34,115 nucleotides of DNA from Candidatus Pacearchaeota archaeon (GTDB lineage Archaea > Nanobdellota > Nanobdellia > Pacearchaeales > GW2011-AR1), in assembly GCA_018304045.1 (NCBI GenBank), contig JAGVWZ010000015.1, positions 1-34,115 of the forward strand. The letters run 5' to 3'. Shown here piece by piece: positions 1 through 9,791 of this stretch (positions are counted from its first letter, which is position 1; each line of letters opens with the position of its first letter). Under the pieces are notes generated by a model. That model was not told the DNA's origin and searched no databases. It worked only from the letters and a program-made list of their open reading frames with translations. The position numbers and the translations under genes are program-made.

Positions 1-41
1 ATTTTGAGTTTTATAGTTTCTCTTCTAATTATTTCTCTCTT

Positions 42-79
42 CAAATTTGTTCACCTCCCTTTTAAGGGAGTGTAACAAA
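42..79 (-). terminator. Strong hairpin downstream of the 23S gene; possible terminator or leader of the next gene
   Basis: Minus strand ATTTGTTaca-CTCCCTT-aa-AAGGGAG-gtgAACAAAT. Contains GGGAGGTGA, an SD-like match, so it may instead be the start of a downstream minus-strand gene truncated by the window. Confidence 0.35.
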
Positions 80-143
80 TGTTATGAACCTACACACTAG
101 ACTTATCAGTAAGTTCTATTCTAAAAAGAATTTTCTGTATCAA

Positions 144-180
144 GAATACAGACAAGAGACTGAATTTTATTTTTACTCAA
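144..180. repeat. 3' arm of the 23S rRNA processing stem (inverted repeat with 3681..3714)
   Basis: + strand GAATACAGACAAGAGACTGAATTTTATTTTTACTCAA matches the reverse complement of 3681..3714 (GATACAGACAAGAGACTGAATCTTAGTTTTACTC). Confidence 0.85.
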
Positions 181-1116
181 ACGAAAATTTAAATTGAAGC
201 TTTTAGTAGTTGCATGCTGAAATCCTCGGTGTCTTGGATCTTACACATCAACTCTATCAACGTCGTCTTCTGCGACGGCTTCTGTTGTTTCGTCTTGCGG
301 ATGGCTTCGTGCTTAGATGCTTTCAGCGCTTATCCATTTGAAGCGTAGCTGCGCAGCCTGCTCTTAACAACTGCTAGACCAGAGGCTTCGAACCCTGGTT
401 CCTCTCGTACTACAGGATCCTTCCACTCAAACAACGACACACCTAATAGATATCATACAATCTGTCTCACGACGATCTTAACCCAGCTAACGATCCCTTT
501 TAATATGTGAACTCCAGCACCCTTGGCTGCTTGTGCACAGCCAGGATAGGGAGAGCCGACGGCGGTGTAGCAAGCTTCCCCGTCAATATGAACTATCGGG
601 GGAAACGACCCAGTTATCCTTGGGGTACCTTTTCTGCCACAATTGGAATCCATTAAAAATTCTCAATGGTTCGCTAGGCCCATCTTTCAATTCTGCTTTC
701 AGTGTTGTTTTGAAAACAGTTAGACAAACTTTTGCCCTTACACTCTACTCCAGATTTCCGACCTGGATGAGCTTGTCTTTAGGCCCCTCCGATATCTTTT
801 CAGAGGGGTCCCGCCCCAGGCAAACTGCCCGCCTGCTGGTGTCCTCGTAAAGAGTAAGCCAATCTACAAAAGATAAGTAGTATTACATATTGTGAGCCGC
901 CTCGCCGAAACTGCGCGTATTCTCCTACTTATTCTATGTATCCATCATAAATTAGCAACAACAAGTTGCAGTAAAGGTCCACAAGGTCTTAGCTTCCCGT
1001 TAGGTGTCTCCGGTCTGTTCACCGGACAATAATTTCAGAAGCTCGTGGTTAGGGACAGTGACAATCTCGTTAAGCCATTCATGCAAGTCGCCATTCAGAC
1101 GACAAGGTATTACGCT

Positions 1117-1784
1117 CAATTGATGTTACTTCCCAAAATAAATTTTGGTGATTAATAATTTCTTATTAATTCTTCATATCGCTATGAAGTTCGGACTATA
1201 TCTTAATTATTATTTTAAATAATAATTCTCAACATGTAGTCTCTGAGGGTTCTAGAATTATTTTTTCTTTTGGATCAAACTCCAAATAATATAAATTAAT
1301 ATTGTTGATACAATAAAAAATAATATAAACGGACCCCAAACAAATCTCCATACTAAGTCAGTAGGTATTATGATTTGTTTCCATCCAATTAAATTACCAA
1401 TTATTAAACCAATAATTATCGATAATATTACTTTAAGCTTAGTCAGTTTAAAATTCATATTTTATTGAAATATTTTTTATTTAAATACTTTTTATTTAAA
1501 TACTTTGTTATGACTTCAAATTCATTCTAGTCTTCCCTGCTGATTGTCTCTCCACTTTGATTTTCACTGCCAATTTTTTGGCGAGTACAAAGTTTCTTTG
1601 AGATGTTCCAGCATATAGTTGAGTTAACAATAAAATTCTCGCGAACTTTAAAGCATTCAAAACTTCTCTAATAATTTTTCTTCACCTTGCCCCACTTATT
1701 TAATATTATTAATTAATAAAATATTAACGAGTGATAGCGAGGCAAATTTATAGAGTAAATCTTGAATGTAAGGCAGTGTAATCC
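1117..1784 (-). mobile_element. Group I intron in 23S rRNA (predicted 668 nt)
   Basis: Exon ...CTTAAGGU | GGATTACACTGCCTTAC ... CATCAATTG | AGCGTAATACC. P1 pairing AAGGU:GCCUU with the U.G wobble at the 5' splice site; terminal G (omegaG); P4/Q-like 'TATGCTGG...AATCAGCAGG'; R-like 'CCTCAGAGACTACATG'; S 'AAGATATAGTCC'; P7 GACTA/TAGTC; P3 CTCAAC/GTTGAG; P8 hairpin ATTATTA-TTTAAA-TAATAAT. Confidence 0.92.
1258..1458 (-). CDS. Intron-encoded small membrane protein of unknown function (66 aa, about 2 predicted TM segments)
   Basis: ORF lies between the Q and R core elements of the group I intron (P6 peripheral loop). Sequence MNFKLTKLKVILSIIIGLIIGNLIGW...FILFFIVSTILIYIIW; no LAGLIDADG, GIY-YIG or HNH motif. 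Confidence 0.55.
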   Translation of the reverse strand: MNFKLTKLKVILSIIIGLIIGNLIGWKQIIIPTDLVWRFVWGPFILFFIVSTILIYIIWSLIQKKK

Positions 1785-3680
1785 ACCTTAAGAGTCTCAG
1801 GAATTAGACCCGCCGTTTGATGGGTCTTAGACGCGTTGAAACACGCTTTGAAGCACCACCACTGGGCAGGCTTCACCGGTTATACAAGTCTTTTCAGATT
1901 AGCAACCGGCTACGTTTTTGATAAACAGTCGGACCGTCCTTGTTATTGAAATCTACCAATGCATTTCCATTTCTAAAAACACAAAGATAGACACCCCTTC
2001 TACCTAAGCTAAAGGGCCAATGTTGCCGAATTCCCTTAACCACGTTAAACTTTCATATCTTAGCCTTCTCAGCTAGGGCATCAGTGTCAAATCTAGGTAC
2101 AGATATGTATTTTCTATACACAACCTTTTCACTGGCTCCTGGAATCAGCAACTTTTACTTTATGAATTTTTTTAGATCTAAACATTACATTCCCTAATTT
2201 TCTTCACAAAGACTTTCTCTCGAAAATTTGCTTATCCTGAAGCGAGTCGTGCACTCAAACGAATTTACATAGTGCAGGAATATTAACCTACTATCCATTA
2301 CCACTTCCTATTAAAGAGTGACTTAGGTTCTGACTAACCCTTGGTTAATTGTTATTGCCAAGGAAACCTTGCCCTTACGATATTTCGCGATTCTCAGCGA
2401 AATTAGTTCTTACTCCTCCCAAGATTCTCATTCCTTCCCGCTCCATTCCTTCTCTCGAAGAAACTTCTCAGCAGAAAAGACGCCTGCTTACCACAATACT
2501 TCCACAGAAGTATGTCTATAGTATCGGTATCATGTTTTAGTCCTGTCCATTTTCAGGGCCTCAAACCTCGATAGGTGAGCTGTTACGCTTTCTTTAAAGG
2601 ATGACGGCTTCTATGTCTACCTCCCCAGTGTCTCAGGTTTAAGACTCCCTTTGATACACTTAACATGAATTTTAGGACCTTAACTATAGTCTCCCTTGTT
2701 CGGGTCTCGTGACTCCACCTTACGCGGAGCCACTGTTTCCCATTATTTTCGCCCTACAGTTTCCGAGTTGGAAAGTTGTCCGTAGGAAAAACCCTCTGCA
2801 ACACCTATCCGTACTTTACACCGTAGGGAAGAATAATGAGACTATACGTAGGCATATTTCAGCAGGAACCAGCCATTGCCAGATTCGATAGGCTTTTCAC
2901 CCCTAATCACAAATCATCATAGTGCATGCATACAACAATTGTTCAGACCTCCATTTTCCTTTCGGAAAACTTCATCTTGCTCATGATTAGATCATCTGGC
3001 TTCAGGTCTCACACAAGTGACTAACGCTATTTCTAACTTGCTTTCGCTTTGGCTACCTAATGTTAACCTTGCCACTTGATTGAACTCCTTGGGCCGTTTT
3101 TCAAGACGTACGTTACAACCCTCCTTAGAGGGCAGTAACCAACTGTAACTGTTAGATTTCAAGTCTTTTAACTCTCTTTTAAGAGTTCTTTTCAGCATTC
3201 CTTCGCAGTACTAGTTCGCTATCGGACTTAAGCTAATATTTAGGGTTAGCAGTTAATTCTGCCATATTCATGCATCTAATTCGAGATACACTACTCTATT
3301 AAACATATCCATATCAGTTGAACCTACGAGGCTATCACTCTCTAAGGCATCTCGTTCCAGAGAATTTTGGTTCCTGATTTAGGACATATAGTTCACCACA
3401 TCTCTTGCTTTCTTTCGAAAGAGATTCAGTTTGCCCTATTCCCTGTTCGCTCGCTGCTATTAAGGGTATCACATATTTGTTTTCTCTTCCTGCCGGTACT
3501 AAGATGTTTCAATTCCCAGCGTGTGTTTTCTTCTCAGATTTATTGCGTTCTCGCATTCGGAAATCTCTGGATCAAATCTCGCATGCAAATCCCCAGAGCT
3601 TATCGCAGCTTGCCACGTCCTTCATCACAGCTTAAACCAAGCTATCCGTCTAACAGTATGAGTAAAAATTTTATCTGCTT

Positions 3681-3714
3681 GAGTAAAACTAAGATTCAGT
3701 CTCTTGTCTGTATC
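3681..3714. repeat. 5' arm of the 23S rRNA processing stem (inverted repeat with 144..180)
   Basis: Long inverted complement flanking the whole 23S gene, as in the processing stems of archaeal pre-rRNA. Confidence 0.85.
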
Positions 3715-3942
3715 ATCGAACATGAAATTACAGAAACATTCAAAACTTTTAGTTTTGAAGACATCAAAAATTTATTATTTTTAAGTGTTTTTATTTTCTG
3801 TATTTATCCGGCCTTGTATCCGGTATTGTTCTCCACTCCCATCGGAAAATTGTTTTCCCGAAGTTCATCATGTAGTCAACGCATTTCTGCGTTTCTTCGT
3901 GTTTTATTTCCCGACGGAAATTCAAATTTTTGTTGAATATGA

Positions 3943-4125
3943 TTATTTTTTATTTGTGTAATGTCTTGTTATTTGTGATAATATAAATGTACTGGCTGCA
4001 GTACAATAGGCAATTTGTGCATATTCTTTTTCTTTAGCAATATATTTTATTCCAGCCCAAGATATTAATGCAGCTGCGGTCATTCCATATAATATTTTTT
4101 CCATTTTTGATAATTTTTCATTCAT
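3943..4125 (-). CDS. Small membrane protein ORF inside the 16S-23S spacer (60 aa)
   Basis: MNEKLSKMEKILYGMTAAALISWAGIKYIAKEKEYAQIAYCTAASTFILSQITRHYTNKK; same strand as the rRNAs, between tRNA-Ala and 23S. Confidence 0.5.
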   Translation of the reverse strand: MNEKLSKMEKILYGMTAAALISWAGIKYIAKEKEYAQIAYCTAASTFILSQITRHYTNKK

Positions 4126-4156
4126 TTTATTTTCCTATCATCTACTTGTTTTTTAA

Positions 4157-4191
4157 ATCCTTCCAAGAAAAATTCTCGGAATTCATGTTTT
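4157..4191. repeat. 35-bp near-direct repeat containing a hairpin, on the 23S-proximal side of tRNA-Ala
   Basis: ATCCTTCCAAGAAAAATTCTCGGAATTCATGTTTT; 30/35 identical to 4350..4384. Confidence 0.75.
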
Positions 4192-4231
4192 GAATATGAT
4201 TTTGATTAAACTTTATTTCTAAAAGTTTAAA

Positions 4232-4302
4232 TGGACCTGCCGAGAATCGAACTCGGGTCTCGTCGTTGCAAACGATGTGTTCTACCATTAGACTACAGGC
4301 CC
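4232..4302 (-). tRNA. tRNA-Ala (anticodon UGC)
   Basis: Reverse complement GGGCCTGTAGTCTAATGGTAGAACACATCGTTTGCAACGACGAGACCCGAGTTCGATTCTCGGCAGGTCCA; acceptor stem GGGCCTG/CAGGTCC with the G3:U70 alanine identity pair; loop TTTGCAA. Confidence 0.93.
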
Positions 4303-4349
4303 TCTGATACTTTACCTGAAAAGCCTAAATTGGCTTTTGATCCATATGA

Positions 4350-4384
4350 ATCCTTCCAAGATTTTTTCTTGGAATTCATGTTTT
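4350..4384. repeat. 35-bp near-direct repeat containing a hairpin, on the 16S-proximal side of tRNA-Ala
   Basis: ATCCTTCCAAGATTTTTTCTTGGAATTCATGTTTT. Confidence 0.75.
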
Positions 4385-4535
4385 ATAAAATGCCATTAAC
4401 TGGAATTGTAAAGAGTGTAAATTAGTTGTTTTGTGTTAAAATTTTTAAATATTTTAACAGCCTAAAAATTTCTAATTTAGAAATTTTTTTGATTTTCAAA
4501 GCAATTTAATCGATATAAATCGATTTATTTTTTAT

Positions 4536-5974
<1,439 letters not shown>

Positions 5975-6139
5975 AAAAACTATTTCACGACGATAAATCA
6001 TGAAAAGTAATGATTATAAAATTAATCAATTGTACAACCTCCAAAATTCTGCTTGAGAATACATTACAACTAGTTTGATTACTCTTTACATCATACCTAA
6101 AGATGTTCTTAAGGCAATCATTCCAGTTAATGTCTTTAA

Positions 6140-6182
6140 CATTTTATAAAAAATTGATACTAAGTGGATTTATAAAGGTTTC
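6140..6182 (-). promoter_or_regulatory. Candidate rRNA operon promoter (TATA-like)
   Basis: Minus strand GAAACCTTTATAAATCC (TATA core 6169..6176), upstream of the 16S gene. Confidence 0.4.
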
Positions 6183-6310
6183 TATTATTTTTAGCATATT
6201 TATAGATATATTTTTCTTAAAAAATAGAGGACTATTTTTTTATCGTCGAGGAATTTTTCAAACTACTTTCCATCAATTTTTTAAAATAAAATTTTAATTT
6301 ATTTTATGAT

Positions 6311-7435
6311 TTAAATTTTTAGAAAAACCGCTTTAAATTCTCCAAATTCACCATCATCAATTGGTTTAATTCTATTCTTTTTAATTAATCTATTAATCTT
6401 AGATTTTTCCCCACTAATTATAATATCTGAATATATTTTTTTTAATTTATTAAATTTATATTCTGACAATTCAAAATATTCTTCACTATCCAAGGTCCAA
6501 ATTAATAACTTCCCTAAATTTTCACTAAGTAAATCGGTTGGATAATTCTTCACATTTTCAAAACCATTATCTTTTAAGTTTATATAAGAATAATTTAAAG
6601 AAAGCATATCCTCTGAAACAAGAGATATATTTAAAGGTTTTAAATAATGCATAGCTCCGATAGCAACATGACCTTGAAAAGGATTTATAATAACAATTTT
6701 TTCAAAAAATTCTAAATTTTTTATTATTTTTAAAATGCTTAAACTAGAAAAATGAGGCGATTCAAACTCTCTAAGATTATAAGCTGTTTTTAATTTATAG
6801 GTTTTATTTTCAAGCTTAAATTGAATCAATTGTCTAAAATAAGGATCTTCATTGTATTCTGATTCTCTTTTAAATCTTATATGATATATAGAATATCCTT
6901 TTGCTTTTTGTTCATAAATCATTTGAATATTATCATTGATTATTTTTTCAAAATCGTCTGTTAATTCTTTGACAATTACAACTGCAAAAATTCCATCTTT
7001 TTCAAGATGCATTGAAGCATTATAAACAAAATTTCTAAGGCAATTTATTCCAGCTTTTGCAGGAAAATTACATACAATTAAATTAAATTTTCCATTAATA
7101 CCGTCATAACCAAGTCCAGGAAATGCATTAATTTCACATTTATTCAACAAGGAGTTATGTTTTGTGAACTCAATAGCTAAAACATCCCTATCAATGCAAG
7201 TTACTTCACTTTTAGCATATTTCTTTTTTAAAAAAATACCAATTATGCCATAGCCACATCCCAAATCAAGTATTTTTCCATAATTAATTGAAGGATTTTT
7301 TCTCAAAGAATTAATAAGCATTCTAGTGCCTAAATCAATATCTGCTGAGCTGAATAGGGATTGATTTACATCAAATACTAATTTTTCTTTGCTAAAATTA
7401 AAATTTATTTGTTTTTTTATAAATTCCTTTTCCAT
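6311..7435 (-). CDS. RsmC-like class I SAM-dependent methyltransferase
   Basis: Motif I ILDLGCGYGIIGIFLKK, DRDVLAIEFTKHNSLLN, and VCNFPAKAG at the motif IV position; two-half architecture. Confidence 0.75.
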   Translation of the reverse strand: MEKEFIKKQINFNFSKEKLVFDVNQSLFSSADIDLGTRMLINSLRKNPSINYGKILDLGCGYGIIGIFLKKKYAKSEVTCIDRDVLAIEFTKHNSLLNKCEINAFPGLGYDGINGKFNLIVCNFPAKAGINCLRNFVYNASMHLEKDGIFAVVIVKELTDDFEKIINDNIQMIYEQKAKGYSIYHIRFKRESEYNEDPYFRQLIQFKLENKTYKLKTAYNLREFESPHFSSLSILKIIKNLEFFEKIVIINPFQGHVAIGAMHYLKPLNISLVSEDMLSLNYSYINLKDNGFENVKNYPTDLLSENLGKLLIWTLDSEEYFELSEYKFNKLKKIYSDIIISGEKSKINRLIKKNRIKPIDDGEFGEFKAVFLKI

Positions 7436-7541
7436 ATAACAATAACCTTTTAAGCATATTAATATTTTTGTGTCTCTGTCTATAAACAGTAATAAGTATT
7501 TCTTAGGAAAGCTTTATAAATCGCTTTCTCAATAAAATTCT

Positions 7542-8342
7542 ATGGTAGAAAAGAAAAAACTAAAAGAAGAATTAAAACTTAAAGACGGAATGAAAAGTCT
7601 TGCACAGGAATTAAAAGAAAGAATATTCAAAACAGAATCATTCCAAGAATTTGATAAAAAAGAATCAAAATCTGATTTAAGTGATAAAGAGATACAAGAA
7701 CTTTCTGAAAAAATTACTGAAAAAGATATTGAAGAAGAAAAAAAGAATGTTGATGGAAAAAAAGAAACACTTATTTCTTTAGAAGATTACATAAAATGTG
7801 CAGTTCATTTAGGAACAAAAGTGATAACTCCTCATATGAGGAAATTTGTCTATAAAAGAAGAGCAGATGGTCTTGCAGTTATAAATACAGCAATGATTGA
7901 TGATATGCTAAGGGAAGCTATAAAATTCTTAAATCAATATGAACCATCTCATGTTTATTTGCTTTGTAAAAGGGAAGCAGGATGGCCAGCAGCTCAAGTT
8001 TTTGAAAAAACAACAGGAATCAAAGTTTTCACAAAAAAATATACTCCTGGTGCTACAACTAATCTTATCTTAGACAATTTCTTTGAAGCAGAAATGACTA
8101 TTATTTGCGATCCATGGATAGATAAAAATGCATTAGCAGACACAGTAAGATTAAAAAAACCAGTCCTTGCTTTGTGTGATACAAATAATTTTACAAGCGG
8201 AGTCTCAAAAATAATTCCTTGCAATAACAAATCAAGAAAATCAATTGGTTGCATCCTATTCATTTTAGCAAGAGAATACTGCAAACATAAAAAAATTCCT
8301 TTCACAGCAAAAATCACAGATTTCTCAGGTGAATTAGAATAA
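7542..8342 (+). CDS. rps2: 30S ribosomal protein uS2 with a long charged N-terminal extension
   Basis: HLGTKVITPHMRKFVYKRRADGLAVINTAMID...PGATTNLI...EAEMTIICDPWIDKNALADTVRLKKPVLALCDTNN. Confidence 0.95.
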   Translation: MVEKKKLKEELKLKDGMKSLAQELKERIFKTESFQEFDKKESKSDLSDKEIQELSEKITEKDIEEEKKNVDGKKETLISLEDYIKCAVHLGTKVITPHMRKFVYKRRADGLAVINTAMIDDMLREAIKFLNQYEPSHVYLLCKREAGWPAAQVFEKTTGIKVFTKKYTPGATTNLILDNFFEAEMTIICDPWIDKNALADTVRLKKPVLALCDTNNFTSGVSKIIPCNNKSRKSIGCILFILAREYCKHKKIPFTAKITDFSGELE

Positions 8343-8575
8343 GAATTTTTTTGCTTATTACAATCTTCTCAGGTAAATTTTAACAACATTCATTTCGTCC
8401 CTATCTTTTTATCTTTACCGTATTTTAAGTAAATCCAATACTCCTCTAGCCTAGTAGAACATTTTATAGATTACTAAAAAAATATCAATTCAAATAAGTT
8501 CGAATCAATTTAACTTAATTCAAATCAATTTGAATCTAAGCAATAATTTATAAATTATCTATTACATCATATATT

Positions 8576-9286
8576 ATGAAAAAGTTAGTGTTTTTATTTT
8601 TAGCCATATTGTTAATTGGGATAGGTTTTGTTTCTGCAATACCCCTTGGGGGAATAGAGACATGTCAAGCAGAATGGTATGGTTATATTTATGATTCGAG
8701 TTTAAATTCATGCAAACAAGTTCATTCAACAGGATGTTCTAACCCATTTAAATATGAAACTAAGGTCGATTGTGAAAAAGGCCCAAGAAATCCAGTATGT
8801 GGTGATGGTATATGTACTGAAACTGCTTGTATGGCTATTGGATGTCCAATACCGGAAACCAAAGAAACTTGTCCTCAGGATTGTAATGGATCATTAGTAG
8901 GTAATGATAAAGATGAACATGGTTGTATTGGAAGTGCAGGATATTCTTGGTGTGAAGAAAAACAAAAATGCTTAAGGGTTTGGGAAGAAAATTGTACTAA
9001 TTCAAATTCAAAAATAAAAATTCTTCCAGAAACAGCATCAGAAAGAGCAAAAGAAAGATTAGGTGAATTAGGATTTAATATTACATTAAAAGAAGTTCCA
9101 GTGTCTATGCCTGGAGATAAACCATCACCAACTAAATTTATCTACGAAGCAAAAGCAGAAAAACAAGTAAAGCTATTTGGTTTTATGAAAACAAATGCAA
9201 AAGTTTCAGCAGAGATTGATGCAGAAACAGGTGAAGTTAAGAATATTAAAAGGCCTTGGTGGAGTTTCTTAGCAACTGGTTTTTAA
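8576..9286 (+). CDS. Secreted Cys-rich protein with N-terminal signal/anchor
   Basis: MKKLVFLFLAILLIGIGFVSA signal peptide followed by a Cys-rich region. Confidence 0.7.
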   Translation: MKKLVFLFLAILLIGIGFVSAIPLGGIETCQAEWYGYIYDSSLNSCKQVHSTGCSNPFKYETKVDCEKGPRNPVCGDGICTETACMAIGCPIPETKETCPQDCNGSLVGNDKDEHGCIGSAGYSWCEEKQKCLRVWEENCTNSNSKIKILPETASERAKERLGELGFNITLKEVPVSMPGDKPSPTKFIYEAKAEKQVKLFGFMKTNAKVSAEIDAETGEVKNIKRPWWSFLATGF

Positions 9287-9340
9287 TCCTAATGATTAAC
9301 TAACAAACTTTTTACTTTAATTAAAATAGAATTATTCTGC

Positions 9341-9658
9341 TTAAAATAAATTATAATATGCTATTAAGGAAATAAAAGATATTAAAGTTATTAGAAATAG
9401 TATCCCAATGGTGTGGTTTAATAATGAAATTGCTTCTTTCTTTTTTCCATCTATATATAGCATTACTGGCTTTCCAAAAACCAAAAATCCTGTGATGGCT
9501 GCAGAACAAACAAAAAGCAAAAGCATAGCAATTGGAATGATTATTATATCTTTTTTTGAAGCAAAAATTTGAAGAGAGAATATGAATGATACCACTAAAA
9601 TTATGTAAACAGCAGTTCCAACAGAATCAATAAATGCTCTTTTTATTATTTTATTCAT
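9341..9658 (-). CDS. Small multi-pass membrane protein, unknown function
   Basis: Hydrophobic 105-aa ORF with about 3 predicted TM segments. Confidence 0.6.
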   Translation of the reverse strand: MNKIIKRAFIDSVGTAVYIILVVSFIFSLQIFASKKDIIIIPIAMLLLFVCSAAITGFLVFGKPVMLYIDGKKKEAISLLNHTIGILFLITLISFISLIAYYNLF

Positions 9659-9791
9659 GATTACCGATAGATTCTATTGATTATAAATATATCTAAACTA
9701 ATTTAAAAAAGAGGTTCAATCACAAGGATAAATCTCGCCCTAATTTTATCCATTTCCAAATCTTTAATAACTATTCATCCTAATTCATCTC

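Larger units (their letters stand above)
186..3665 (-). rRNA. 23S rRNA, interrupted by a group I intron at 1117..1784; both ends approximate
   Basis: Minus strand shows canonical LSU motifs: '...GATGAAGGACGTGGCAAGCTGCGATAAGC' near the 5' end; 'CTTAAGGT...AGCGTAATACCTTGTCG' around the intron junction. Flanked by a long inverted repeat (processing stem). Confidence 0.95.

Noticed and set aside
1-190. 5S rRNA downstream of 23S
   Set aside because: No 5S-like sequence was recognisable in the 190 nt present; it may lie elsewhere in the genome.
1117-1784. Interpretation of the 23S insert as an archaeal BHB intron
   Set aside because: Group I core elements (P1 U.G, P3, P7, R/S, terminal G) fit directly; no obvious bulge-helix-bulge at the junctions.
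453-3936. ORFs of the track within 23S (453-653, 533-850, 2349-2540, 2709-2891, 2992-3198, 3367-3936, 3405-3635)
   Set aside because: They overlap the 23S rRNA gene or its leader and show no protein-like conservation; fortuitous open frames in rRNA.
4231-4425. ORF 4231-4425 (+)
   Set aside because: Antisense to tRNA-Ala and spacer repeats.
6103-6297. 64-aa + strand ORF upstream of 16S
   Set aside because: Very AT-rich, antisense to the presumed rRNA promoter/leader; no supporting motif.
7994-8317. Antisense ORF in uS2, and similar antisense ORFs (11006-11197, 13747-13977, 15817-16008, 16871-17116, 17736-17975, 24624-24848, 25404-25610, 26364-26600, 26736-26978, 27760-28296, 27867-28061, 28293-28475, 28618-28821, 29199-29387, 30929-31123, 31742-31954)
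   Set aside because: Mostly opposite confidently identified genes; explained by low GC and codon bias.
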